A DNA stretch of 64,000 nt from Cylicocyclus nassatus (Eukaryota > Nematoda > Chromadorea > Rhabditida > Strongylidae). This document shows, piece by piece, positions 44,238 through 54,616 of this stretch; positions within the stretch are counted from its first letter, which is position 1, and each line of letters begins with the position of its first letter. A program made the translations under genes and the position numbers. The stretch spans positions 16,531,676-16,595,675 of the forward strand of contig CATQJL010000316.1 of the NCBI GenBank assembly GCA_958299035.1, read 5' to 3'. The notes under the pieces were generated by a model. The model saw only the letters and a list, made by a program, of their open reading frames with translations. It was not told where the DNA came from and did not search any database.

Positions 44238-44684
44238 AGGCAGTGTCCGGGCAAAAACTCGAGATTTTGTGCTTACTTGGGCCTATTCGCTACTCTGAAT
44301 CCGAAAATGCACATTGTAGAGGGCGAAAATGGCGAAAAACGGCTCTAACACAGGAGGGAAATGAGCAGGTGGGCGGGGCTCTCCCCACTGCGAATTCACG
44401 TTCCCGGCTTCCGGAGCGACCTTCTCGCTTCCGGTTTAAAGTCAATCATTCGCACTTGACCGGTAGCGATGTTACGACGGCTAGCGATCGAGAAAATCGC
44501 TCTGGGAGCCGGAAGCATGAAATCGCACTGGGGAAAGCCCCGCCCACCTGCTGATTTCCCTCCTGTGTTAGGGCCCTTTTTCGCCGTTTTCGCGCTTTCC
44601 TATGTGAATCTTCGGATTCAGCATGGCGAATAGGCCCGTATAAGCACAAAATCTCAAAATCGAGTTTTTGCCCGGAAACTGCCT
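44238..44684. mobile_element. TTAA-flanked foldback, AGGCAGTG ends
   Basis: AGGCAGTGTCCGGGCAAAAAC and its inverse GTTTTTGCCCGGAAACTGCCT lie between two TTAA tetranucleotides (44234-44237 and 44685-44688). The arms of about 150 bp include TTGTGCTTACTTGGGCCTATTCG and AACACAGGAGGGAAAT...GCAGGTGGGCGGGGCT. The TTAA target fits piggyBac- or Kolobok-type miniature elements. Mirrored frames on both strands are not genes. Right after it, TTAAAGGCAGTGG starts what may be a second, degraded end. Confidence 0.85.
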
Positions 44685-44688
44685 TTAA

Positions 44689-45060
44689 AGGCAGTGGATC
44701 GGCAAAATTAAACAATTTAGGATTTTAACGCCGTAGGTTCCCTATCGCCCAAGTATGAAAACAGTGCAATTCCGGTTGCACAGCATGCTTTCCCTGCTGA
44801 GAAAATCGCTCTCAAACTTACACGCGCAGGCCAATCTTACACGCATCTGGACGAGTTGGCAATTTCCTTCTCACCATCAAAGGCTTCCCGCCGCAACGTT
44901 GTAACTGTTGGGTCCTGCAACGATTTAGCGTCACCGGCCTTGCTTCCACTCGTCCAGTTCCAAAAAGAAGGGCACTAAAAACGCTTATTTTCGCCATTCT
45001 CAAGCTTTCAAAAGTGGATTTTCGGAATCAGCGTATTAAATAACCCCAGGTAAGCGCAAA
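44689..45060 (+). repeat. Degraded TTAA-type end and family J copy 2
   Basis: AAGGCAGTGGATCGGCAAAA repeats the start of the preceding element. From about 44890 the sequence matches 5600-5845 in order (GGTCCTGCAACGATT, CCAAAAAGAAGGG, CGCCATTCTC, GTGGATTTTCGGAATCAGCG, ACCCCAGGTAAGC). Confidence 0.45.
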
Positions 45061-45249
45061 TTTGACTAGGTTGAGATTTGAGCCACTGTCTTTGAGGCTG
45101 TTTCGCATTCATCAAAGTACCTCAAGGTTGATTCTAGCTCAGTTTGAAAGATGTACAGTGACGCTCATTTAGGGCATGCCATAACTCTCAGCGGTATGTG
45201 AACTCTCTTATTGTTAATCTCTCTTTTCTATTTTCGTTTTGTAGGTATA
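45061..45249. other. Spacer with a family F word
   Basis: GCATTCATCAAAGTACCTCAAGGTTGA lies at 45107-45133. The stretch before the next element is pyrimidine-rich and ends TTTTGTAG, acceptor-like, but the insertion at 45250 removes any exon context. Confidence 0.35.
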
Positions 45250-46266
45250 TTGGGTCGTTCCGAAAGTTCTTTCCGTTTTTTCAACCTATCATAAAAACAC
45301 GTGGAATGAGGGTAGGGAAACGCTTCAAGTGCTATCCGATGCATTTTTTCTTCCTCTTTTCAACAGTCATATTTCTGTGCCGCTTGCTCTTGTGGCCAGT
45401 GAGATAATGACCAAATTTCGAACCCATGGTTTTTACCATGTCCAACTTTGGCATTTTTTCACGACTTTCTTTTTTGACTTTTGTAAAAGCTTCAATAGCA
45501 CTCGGATAGAGTAAACAAAGTGCAATTTAATGGAATTTTTTGGCATTTTCAACTGGCTTCTCAGTACTTTTTGAGACACCTTTTCCAGAAGTCTTCACTT
45601 TTTCGAAGTTACAAAACACACAAACGCTCCGAACATTAGAATCTTCGGTTTTGACACTAACAAAAGTCGTTTATGATTGTCCACTATTTTTGCAAAATAA
45701 ATGAGTGTTTACCGCTTTGAAATATAAGATTTCGCAATTTACGTGACCACCCTCAGGCGGGTTCAAAATCAAGAGTTATGGAAATTTTATCGCTAACATC
45801 CTCTACAAATTGGAAAGAAAAATACTCAATAGAAAGAGGAGGAGAAGCTGCATCGAATGACACCTTAGTTGTGCGTCGTTTTATGTTCTATGGTTTTTGG
45901 CATTACCAAAAGTGGAATTTAATAGCATCAGAAAAATAAATCTAAAAAAATTTTAGGGCTAGCAATAGACTCCAAAAAATGCCATTGAATTGCACTTTGT
46001 TTACTCTATCCGAATGCTATTGAAGGTTCTCCAAAAGTCAAAAAAGAAAATTGTGAAAAACTGACAAAGTTGGACATGGTAAAAACCATGGGTTCGAAAT
46101 TTCGGCCATTATCTCACTGACCACGAGAGCAAACGACACATGTTTATGACTGTTGAGAAGAGGAATAAAAAGTGCATCGGATAGCACTTGAAGCGTTTCC
46201 CTACCCTCATTCCACGTGTTTTTATGATAGGTTGAAAAAACGGAAAGAACTTTCGGAACGACCTGA
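45250..46266. mobile_element. Mariner-type M-b element, best preserved copy
   Basis: TTGGGTCGTTCCGAAAGTTC and GAACTTTCGGAACGACCTGA are flanked by TA (45248-45249, 46267-46268). Arms exceed 280 bp and differ by only a few percent (CAACCTATCATAAAAACACG, ATAATGACCAAATTTCGAACC / GGTTCGAAATTTCGGCCATTAT, AACCCATGGTTTTTACCATG). The interior is the reverse complement of the M-b element at 51578 and gives its uninterrupted reference. 1017 bp, no transposase. Confidence 0.92.
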
Positions 46267-46268
46267 TA

Positions 46269-47289
46269 TTAACTTTAGAACCGTTCGTACGCAATGCTCG
46301 CTTTGCGTAGGTTGCGCCGCCGAAGGAGCGCATGAGAAAGACAACGAGAACCACTAGGTAATCACAGCCTGACATTCTCGAAAAACATATCAATCTCGTT
46401 TTTGTAATTTATCCCAGGTCAGTCCTGTGTGGGAATTTTCCAAATCGCAGATCGTAAATACTACAGTCTGCATTCTGGATTAGGCCGAAATTGACATGAT
46501 GCCCGTCCGCACAGCCATTGTGTAACGTCAGGTCTGCGGTTTTCTGCAGTGATGTGTCGCGCTTTGCCCGTTTTCTTCTCATTTTCCGCGATCTCTCCGG
46601 CGCTCGCATGCAACGCGCATGCAGCACAAACCACGACTGTTGCGAACACGCGATTGTGCAAACGTTTGATTGATCTATTGAGACGAACTATACCCAGAGT
46701 CATCTTCCACATGTCAAGACATAGAGGACTATGTTGTCAAGAAGGAGCGGTCCTTGCTGTCATTTGCAACAAACACGCACCTTTGCATATGCGCGGAGTT
46801 GCGTTTCTGTAAGAAATCCGCGCAAAACCCTTCCACATCGAGCGAATGTAGCCCTCCACCGTTATGCGACTGAAATGTTCTGCGTAATTCGGTGCTTTTT
46901 TGTTCATGAGCTAAAAAAGTTTTTGCCCTACAAATTTGTTGCTTAAATTCGGCTGCTTTTTGTTTCCTGCTGTTTGTGTGCCTGCTTTAAGTGGACCTTA
47001 GAATTTTCGTTGCATGTTCATACCTACTGATATGTTAATGATGATGTTGGTATTCGTTTAGATGCGCAACGAGTATGTGGCCAACTTATCGGATTCACGT
47101 TTTCGTGGGCTGAAATATGCTTTCTCTGAGTTGTGGATTTCTGCTCGCTTAGTGCATTCTAGTGTTGGATCAAAGAACGCGGATAGGTGGCATTACGGCT
47201 GCCCCAAAGTTTTTCATTACAAAATCGCCGCTCGTTCTAGCTGCTTCGGCTGCAATTGTGAGATTGGAATGAACCCTACTGCAATATAA
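46269..47289. other. Unassigned region with weak open frames
   Basis: Overlapping frames on both strands at 46409-46946 have no motif. The frame at 47062-47289 (75 codons, MRNEYVANLSDSRFRG) starts right after ATTCGTTTAG, a possible acceptor, and is Cys-containing near its end (CFGCNCEIG). No donor or partner exon is found, so I keep it as a weak lead only. Confidence 0.3.
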
Positions 47290-47365
47290 GTTACCTTGAG
47301 AAGCTACCTCAAGGTAGAATTTACTCCAAGGTATAATTTCGTATTCATCAAAATTTGTCTCTCAA
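47290..47365. repeat. Family F motif cluster
   Basis: TTACCTTGAGAAGC, TACCTCAAGGTAGAATTTAC, TCCAAGGTATAATTTC then GTATTCATCA. Same combination as 48900-49140. Confidence 0.5.
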
Positions 47366-47489
47366 GCATAAAATTACCTCTGCCTGCATGATGAACACTG
47401 ACGTTTTCTCAGAGAATGGCATGGCGTACTTGGGGTGAATTGCTTTTTTTCATACCTGCATCATATTTACGCGATTATGCCTATGTTCT
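47366..47489. other. Short unassigned spacer
   Basis: Nothing recognised. Confidence 0.3.
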
Positions 47490-47898
47490 TAGAGTGTGAA
47501 ACGTTACAGTTGGATGGGAAAGGGTAGGAGTATGTGGCTTATAGGCTCTTTTGTTTGTGAGCCGATAAGCTGAAATCTGCTCCTCCATAAACAAGATACG
47601 GCGCAAAAGTTAGGCTATTTTTGCGACAATTCGCTGTGCTTTTTAATCGATTTATTGATTTGTTTCTAAGTTTACTATGTAAGAAAATAAACTTATCAGT
47701 CATTCCTAGATCATAGTTGGGTAAGCGGCGCGGTAAAGATTATTTACGTTTTGCGGCGAGGAGGACCCGGGCTTCGAGTCAGCGAGATATGTCGCAGAAG
47801 CGATATGGAGTGGGATGGTGAGTCTTGACGCTTTTGGATTCTCATGCTCTTCTAGTGGCAGAGCCCGCTTCCCGGGCAGGACCAGGGACGCCATCTAG
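47490..47898 (+). mobile_element. Helitron, subfamily 1, 5' end decayed
   Basis: It shares GTGGCTTATAG.CTC, GGCGCAAAAG.TAGGCTA, GACAATTCGCTG and TTTTTAATCGATTTATTGATTTG with the intact copy at 54617. It ends CCCGCTTCCCGGGCAGGACCAGGG, then GCCATCTAG at 47898. The next base is C rather than T. The typical TCTATATATATA start is not found, so the left border is approximate. It is close to the reverse complement of 962-1394. Confidence 0.65.
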
Positions 47899-48889
47899 CA
47901 CTTCATAGAAATGATTTTGCAGACATTTACAACTAGTGTTCTGTCTAATTTATTGATGAGCTTAGAGTTGTTTCATACTGCATTCGCTGCAGCCAACAGA
48001 CTGCGGCAGAGCAGCCAATCTACTGCTGCATGAAACAATCCTTAAACTATAACAGTTTTTTAAGCTTTTTTGAATGTAAGGAGGACGCGTGTCCTTTAGT
48101 GGAATATTTTTGCTTAACATTCTTCTCAAATCACGAAAATATGATTTTATCAAGACAATTCAAAATTTTGAAATTTTTGGATAAAACGCTTTGTGAAAAT
48201 TCGATGTTTGCATTACAAACTTATACATTAGAAACAACATTTAATTATGTGAGTCAAAGTTAAATGGATAAAGGAAGTAAATAAAGAGCGAAAGGTTGAA
48301 GGTTTCTGTTTCTGGTTTCTGCAAGGCTAGTAAATTTTCTACCCCTTTTTTCGCCGTTTTAAAATCAAACCTCATTATCTGTTGAAGTGCTGGCCCACAT
48401 GTTCCTGAGTGATACAACTTCAACTGGATTTGAGTTGAGCAACTAAACAAGGCTAAAGAATTGCGTTGTACAAACGTTAACACTGGCTTTCTTTGAATAC
48501 GGAACTTGCAAAGCGATTGTTTTTGGCTCATAGAATTCTAAGGTTGCGGTTTCAGTGTGCTATGCTCAAAATAGTTTTTAGGATCTACGATGCTCAAAAT
48601 GCTGTTGAGGCAATTATAGGATGTGTTTGACTTTCTCTATTTCGGTACATTCGTTTCACAGGAGTTTTAAATCGCTCACAACATGTCCATAGAATGAAAG
48701 AGAAGTGTAGTACCAATTTCTTTACATGTCTATAACTCTAAACAATCTTAATAAAATTAGACAAAATTGCTGTAAAGGGTTTAGTATTGTCACTGCAGTG
48801 TTTGTGTGAGGTCAGCCTCTAAAACCTTGTAGATTTTTAAAGGTATCAATTCTAACCTTGCCTTTTGCTAGGATTAGAGTTTTTATTGT
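47899..48889. other. Unassigned region
   Basis: A weak stem (GTTTCATACTGCA / TGCTGCATGAAAC) spans 47967-48040. No gene recognised; the minus-strand frame 48241-48531 has no motif. Confidence 0.3.
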
Positions 48890-49145
48890 GAATGTACGTT
48901 GAGGTAAGGGTATCAAGTTTGGTGAATACGGATTTGTCGCTGATAAGGCTATTTTGAGGTAGAATTCAACTCAAGGTATCATCCATTCCACATGAAATTA
49001 TTTTCAAGGTTAATTTGAGTTAATTTAATTAAGCACTTACCTCAAGGTACTTTGATGGATACGGGTTTTGAGTGATAATCCTAGCTGGAGGTAGGATTTA
49101 TCTCAAGGTAGCAATGATGAATAAGGTGCTACCGTTAGAGTTGTA
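48890..49145. repeat. Family F motif cluster, largest
   Basis: At least six ACCTCAAGGTA-type words in both orientations (GTTGAGGTAAGGG, TTTTGAGGTAGAATTC, AACTCAAGGTATC, ACCTCAAGGTAC, GGAGGTAGGATTTA, TCTCAAGGTAGC). They are interspersed with GTGAATACGG, GATGGATACGGG and GATGAATAAGG. The arrangement suggests a small inverted-repeat element broken into pieces, but no termini are clear. Confidence 0.5.
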
Positions 49146-49393
49146 AATGTCTACAGTGTCCTCCAAAATCGATCGCATTGTACCAGATGAAGTCATACAC
49201 GTGTCATATCTTTTCCAACAGCAATTTGAGTTTAGTAGCAAGTTGAAACAGCAAGTTTAGAGTGGCTCAATATAGAATCAGTTTTTCGCAAGTTTTGGAT
49301 TTGAGGAAGGCGAGTGTTCAAAAAGATGCAACGTATGACTCTAGTCTTACTCAGCTGCCCAATTGTTTTACTAAAATTTGGCAAATTCGTGTC
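49146..49393. other. Unassigned spacer
   Basis: Nothing recognised. Confidence 0.3.
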
Positions 49394-49401
49394 ACTTAGG
49401 T

Positions 49402-49587
49402 CAGTGGCGTACCCAGGATTTCGGCTCGGGGGGGGGGACAAAAATTTTTTTCCGATGAAGATGCTGGCATCAGCCACGCACTCCGAAATTTTTTTGTATG
49501 CTCCCTAAAATTTTCGCGGGCTCAGAACCCCGAAATTTCAGGAAAAGAGGGCGTGGCGGCGCTCTCCCCCTCCCCTCGGTGTTACTG
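49402..49587. mobile_element. hAT-type miniature element with perfect 8-bp duplication
   Basis: CAGTGGCGTACCCAGG at the left and CTCGGTGTTACTG at the right are flanked by the direct repeat ACTTAGGT (49394-49401 and 49588-49595). The left arm is closely similar to the copy at 22151 (GGATTTCGGCTCGGGGG, GACAAAAATTTTTTT). The right terminus has two changes. 186 bp, non-coding. Confidence 0.9.
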
Positions 49588-49595
49588 ACTTAGGT

Positions 49596-50037
49596 ATATG
49601 TGGGCCAGCACTACGAGAAAAGATAGATTAGACTTTTGGAAGGTTGAGAAATGGATGGGAAGTCTTACCATCACTAGAAAAATTTTTTTCAGTTTTTAAC
49701 CTGTTTTACGTCATTCCCTTATTCGGTTTCCAAATCCAACTCCAAGATAATACTCTTTAAGACTACAAAACTAACTCGCTCTTTTGGGAACAGTCTCTGG
49801 TCTAGTTTGACATGCAAGCAACAGAATCTGCGCAATGCAGTTTATCGCAAAGATAAATTTGTGTGAAGTGGAAGGATATAATGTGCAGCAAAAATAATGA
49901 TTTGACGAAGTCTCGAGCACTCCTAAATTTCAACTGCTCCAAGAAACCCGTCAATCAAATGCAAAAAGACTACGCACTTTTCCACCCATGACTGACTGCG
50001 TAATCAATTATAGTAAAGCATATCAAAAGTATGGAGA
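49596..50037. other. Unassigned spacer
   Basis: Nothing recognised. Confidence 0.3.
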
Positions 50038-50038
50038 A

Positions 50039-50448
50039 CTAGCTGACTTTCCCGGTCCAGCCCGGGCTATTACTGGGGGAAAGGTATATGCTCTTTTGGT
50101 TCCAGCATGGTACTAAAAAGAGACCCTCTCCCGCTTTCTTATGGATGACTCACTTCGGACATATCCATTTCATTTCACCGCAACTCCGGGATCCTGAGAC
50201 TAAAATGAGCTTTGCGGCCCACCTTACATGATCATGGGAAAAGTCGGTTAGAACATGATAAGTTTTCATCTCTAAAAAAATACGTAAGCAAAACAATAAA
50301 TCGATAGAAGGGCCCAGTGAACCGCCGCGAAAAGTAGCCCTAACAAATCGCCGGGGTCGGAAACATACCTGTGCGAAGTTTCAGCTCAGTGGTTCAACGG
50401 CTGGCGTTTCTATAAAAAACTAGCTAACAAACATCCTCATATATATAA
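50039..50448 (-). mobile_element. Helitron, subfamily 1, 5' end interrupted
   Basis: CTAG after a host A at 50038, then CTGACTTTCCCGGTCCAGCCCGGG, is the inverse of a Helitron 3' hairpin end. AAACAATAAATCGATAGAAGGG, CCGCGAAAAGTAGCCCTA and CTAACAAACATCCTCATATATATA follow, as in the 54617 copy read backwards. The AT-rich 5' end runs directly into family C at 50449, so the terminal TC is lost or displaced. Confidence 0.65.
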
Positions 50449-50625
50449 CCTTTGATTCAACTAGCTTGATTCCGTTAGGGCTAGGGATATGTGATGTAAT
50501 TGAGGCCGCTCGCGCCCGCGACGCACCTGCGTCTCTCTCGCGCGAGTGCTCTCTGATCATCACCTAGCCCTAATTAGGCCACTAAGCCCCGCCTTTGCCA
50601 AAGCCAAGCCAGTTGAATCAAATGG
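50449..50625. mobile_element. Family C foldback element
   Basis: CCTTTGATTCAACTAGCTTG at the left and CAAGCCAGTTGAATCAAATGG at the right are inverted. Between them are GGCCGCTCGCGC, CGACGCACCTGCGTCTCTCTCG and AGTGCTCTCTGATCAT. ATATATA stands on both sides and may be the target duplication. 177 bp. Partner copies are 60851-61017 and 40436-40572. Confidence 0.8.
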
Positions 50626-50874
50626 CATATATATAAGGTTGTTTCATAAGTTCATAGAAGTTCGTAGAGTTTTTATTTTTATCGCCGTTTTAAGATAATG
50701 CGGTTGGTTTATGGCAAAGTACTTGTTTAAAAAAAATCTCTTACTACAAGAACTGTTGCTCGTTTTCGGGGCAAAAATCCCCTTCTTTGACGACCTCTCG
50801 AAGCAAAATTTTTGATAGGCAAAAATTGGCGATTTCAGCACCTGCAACTTTCGATCCATATGCCGAGTCACAAG

Positions 50875-51543
50875 TGGGATTTTTTATCTGAAGTTGTTAT
50901 AGGTGATGAAAAAACAACTGTTTATGAGACTCCAGTGCATATAAAAGTAGTCTCTTTACCTAAAGAACGCTATGAAAAAGATTAAGCGCACTTTTACCAT
51001 GTGCGTAGATGTTTTGGGTTTGGTACAATTCAAAGAAGCCCCCACTTCAAAAAATTTTGAGAAAGCGCAAAATGTTGACCAGAGCTTGTACTCATACTTC
51101 TACACCATCTAAAAAAAACCATCTAAACCATCTAAACCCATCCATTCCTTAAGGCCCGATATGCGCGTTGTTCAGCGACACATGCTGTCGCTGAACAACG
51201 CGCAAAACTCAAGCGGCAGCAGTCAAAGACAACAACTATTAGGATCTTCTTCAAACGGTTCTAAGCGTATTAGCATGCTGCAATTCTGTTATACCAGTCT
51301 TGTTTGCTATGTTTGCTATCTATTCCGCCTACATATGACAACAACATTTTGCGGGATACGGACCAAATGCGGAAAGTGCAGTTGCCGAAATTGCCAATTT
51401 TTGCCTCTCAAAAAAACTCCTTGAGAGTTTATAAATCAAAGAATTTAAAATTTGCTCCAAAAACAAACAACGGTTCTTGTAGGGACGGCACAGGTACTTT
51501 GACGTCAGACAACCGCTTTGTGGAGAAAAGGCTACAAAAATAA
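50875..51543 (+). pseudogene. Mariner transposase pseudogene
   Basis: The first conserved block reads WDFLSEVVIGDEK, matching the mariner block that carries the first catalytic aspartate (D at 50905-50907 intact). A shift of frame near 50970 leads to KIKRTFTMCVDVLGLVQF, like the following beta-strand block. In a third segment LNNAQNSSG..SQRQQLL aligns with the family's DNAR-P-H..TRQKLL motif; the second catalytic aspartate is asparagine (51195-51197). YTSLVCYVCYLF stands where YSPDLAPSDYHLF is expected, so the third aspartate is lost. The end, RFVEKRLQK then stop at 51543, resembles the family's C terminus. The N-terminal DNA-binding part is not recognisable. It cannot be active. Confidence 0.75.
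51163..51205. repeat. Perfect 19-bp hairpin inside the transposase remnant
   Basis: TGCGCGTTGTTCAGCGACA, loop CATGC, and the exact inverse. The right arm covers the codons of the second catalytic motif, so the left arm is a local inverted copy of coding sequence. Confidence 0.9.
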
Positions 51544-52159
51544 AAACTTTACGGACTCATGAAACCTAATATTTATAATAGGTTGTCCCGAACTTGTCCG
51601 TTATTTCAACCTATCATAAAAACACGTGAAACGAAGGTAGGAAAACGATTGAGCACTATTCGACGCAGCTTTTCCCCATCTATCCTATTGACATGCTCCC
51701 ATACCGATTACTCTTTCGCTCACTGAGATAAACGCCAAAATTTCGAACCATGGTTTTTACTATGTCCAAGTTTGGCAATTTTTCACATTCTTTATTTTTG
51801 ACTTTCGAAAAAGCTCTGGCAACAGTTAGATAGAGCAAACAAAGGGCAATATAGTGCAATTTTGCGGCATCTATAGCCAGCCTTGAAAATTTTTTAGAAT
51901 TATTTCTCTGATGCTATCAAATTCCATTTTTGGTGATGCCAAAAGCCAGACATCATGAAACGGCGCATAACTAAGGTGTTATTCAATGCAGCTTTTCCTC
52001 CTCTTTCCAGTGTGTGTATTTTGCCTCCAATTTGTGGGGTCTTTAGCGATAAAGTTTTCATAATTTTTGAATTTAACCCCCTCCCCCAGCGTATACCGTA
52101 AAATGCGAAATCTTATATTTCAAAGCGGTAAACGCTCAGTTGTTTTGTAAAAATCATAA

Positions 52160-52780
52160 CTTATAATAACGGGCTAAGAATGTTTACGTGTTTTTGTGTG
52201 TCTGTGTGTAAGTTTGTCTGTCTGTCACGAAATTCGTAGAACGTGTTCCAGCCAACCTCCTGAGCCCAAATTTTGCACAGCGTCTGCTACCAACATGAGA
52301 GTCTACTATACAAAAGCATGAGCGGATCCGTTCAGCGGATCCTTCGAAAATCAAACGTCAAACGGATCCACTTTTCTTTTCAGCCTGAAAAGTAGGTCAG
52401 TACGCAAACTTTTTGTAAAGTTATGAATATGTTCAGCATATAAATCCGCAAAACTTTCCCCGGCAACTCAAAAAACTACGAAAAGTTTAATCACAAGCGG
52501 AAACGGCGCCAAAACGTGGCAGTTGCTCACTTTTTCGATTTCCAGAGGTTCTACTAAGCGAAATTGAAAGTTTTTTGCTCAGAAACGTAGCTCGCGTTAT
52601 CAGTTTTCATAACGGCAACTATTGAGTACTCAAAAGTTTAGTATTTATTCTAAAAACGTATTCTTTTTCCATCCGACAGAACCCTTTCATGTAAAATTAC
52701 CGGTTACTCAAGAAAGTGCATTTGAAATAAAAAGCTTTCCTCATTTCATTCGTGATGCTCGGGGAGTTTCATTGCTAGCT
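52160..52780 (+). repeat. Family B element, copy 2
   Basis: CTTATAATAACGGGCTAAG, GTTTACGTG, TCACGAAATTCGTAGAACGTGTTCC, AGCCCAAATTTTGCAC, AAAGCATGAGCGGATCC and AACGGCGCCAAAACG match copy 3 (55654) in order. The terminal hairpin found in copies 1 and 3 is absent, so this copy is 3'-truncated. It forms the left end of the composite insert. Confidence 0.7.
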
Positions 52781-54616
52781 TAACACAGGAGGAAGGCAGG
52801 ACTTCCAAAGCGCTGGCCACACGTGTCAGACCTTTGGACAAGCGGAAGCAGCTTGAGTTTACAACGCATTAGTTAGTCTGAAAGACACCAGCATTTACAA
52901 GCACATGCATGGCTCCGCACAAAGTGCGAGCGCAATATTCATCGTAATTAATGGGATTGTGAATAACATTCAACTTTGATTGAGTTATGTTTGAGCTGGA
53001 CACTGCGTCTGTTGTTCTTACACAGCCCATACTACACTGAAAAGTAATTGAATATTCTAGAGAGTATTAGTGAACGTTTTGGCCGGACGTATAAAATCAA
53101 CTTTTTTTGAAAGGGCTGACGAACAACAGTGTGTGTTTGGAACTATTTGCATCATGTACATACAAGGTGCATGTACAGGGCTTTTCAACCTGAGTGTCAC
53201 AGCCGCCCCGCTCGGCCGCCACGCTTAGGTCCGCGCAGCGTTCGTGGCGCATCGTCCGGGCATTTTGCCAGTTCTCAATCGATGCCGCCGACGCAAGCAC
53301 CAGCCTGCGCGTAGACTGTAGCTTGGCAAAATGCCCGGGCGATGCGCCGCAAACGCCGCGCGCGGCCTGAGCGAGGCGGCCGCGTTTTAGGAGCCGCGTA
53401 AGCGGAGGCTGTGACTCTTATGTTGAAAAGCCCTGTATAGGGTGCTGCACGACGAAGGAGCAATACCTTTGGGAGCGGCGAACGCGGCTTCATTAGCAGC
53501 AGAGCGCATGATGCGCAGGTTTCACAAAGTTGAAGATACGCGCTTTCGAGCTTGCTCAACTAGTAATGTTTCTGCGCCTTCATCATGCAGAAGCCTTCAA
53601 GCTTGCTTGAAACTAGAAATGTGATACTGTCGTGAGTGCAATGCATTGTCTCATTTCGATCGAATTAGTCGAAGCGGTAGGTTTCGTGCATTTGCTCTAC
53701 GCACAGTCATTCACAATCCGGTGTGGCCAAAGCATCTTACCATGAAACCGTGCCTCTCATTTGATTAAAGTTTGAGGATTTAAGGAAAAGAACGAGGAGA
53801 TGCGCTTAGTCATCACAGGATGCATTTACCTCCGTAAACGCAACGAATGTTGCAACGCGAGAGCGCACCCACGACGAATTGAAAATGTACTGTAGATTAT
53901 TCCACTCATGCAGGGTTTATCTGAGACATTTTGTTTTTGGATGACCATACTTTGCAGGTTTTACCGGTTTAGCTCTATTGCCGTGTTGTTGAGCGTCACA
54001 ATCAGTATCTGTGAAGTTCTCTTAAGTCATTGTAAATTTAGCACTAATAGCGGTAACAACTAGCGGCTAGCAACAGCAGCCGTTATAATAGTGCACCGGT
54101 AGCGCCTGTAAAGCTGAGACAATGGGAGCATTGAAACCCCTTGAGATTGTAGTACCACAAGCTGAAATATAGCCAATTCGTTTGTTTTTGGTAACTTCAT
54201 CAGAGATAAGAGTGCACAAAAGAGTTGCTAGGGACGCAAGCTGTATTGTAGATTGGTCAATGAGGTCAATCAGCTGTGAGTAAGTCTAGCTATGACAAGT
54301 CACCATGCGAGAAAATTCCTTTTGTTTTTTAGATAAAAGTTCTAAGCACAATACGTGTCAATAATCGCTTTCCTTTTGCTGGGCGCATTCGCATCTCAAA
54401 GGGGTCAGATATTTTAGGCGTTTGGCAGGCATTTTTGGTTAATAACACATGAAGAATGGTTACTTGAGTAGTTATAAGAATAGTGCCAAAAAATGTGGTA
54501 AAAAGCCTAACTCATTTTTACAAATGCAGAGTTAAAGTATAGGTGCTGTTAGCCTTTTTTCTATTGTCTTCTCACTAGGTATATCGACAGGGTAGCCATC
54601 GTTTTGTCAAATGTCA
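52781..54616. other. Unassigned interior of the composite insert
   Basis: Apart from the foldback at 53176-53435, nothing is recognised. An element passenger of host origin is possible; no exon structure is visible. Confidence 0.3.
53176..53435. mobile_element. GC-rich foldback with CAGGGCTTTTCAAC ends
   Basis: CAGGGCTTTTCAACCTGAGTGTCACAGCC and its inverse GGCTGTGACTCTTATGTTGAAAAGCCCTG are flanked by TA (53174-53175, 53436-53437). The interior is GC-rich and also inverted (GCCCGGGCATTTTGCCA type pairs, GGCGCATCG / CGATGCGCC). 260 bp. Open frames on both strands are products of GC bias. TA target and ends fit a Tc1/mariner-type miniature element. Confidence 0.88.

Larger units (their letters stand above)
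50634..51569 (+). mobile_element. Mariner element with a dead transposase
   Basis: Left TAAGGTTGTTTCATAAGTTC and the right inverse GACTCATGAAACCTAA, with TAGAGTTTTTATTTTTA / AAAAATAAAAACTTT just inside. TA follows at 51570-51571. Between the ends lies a recognisable transposase remnant (separate entry). This is the only element in the window that keeps protein-coding traces. It begins 8 bases after family C and ends 8 bases before the next mariner-type element. Confidence 0.85.
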
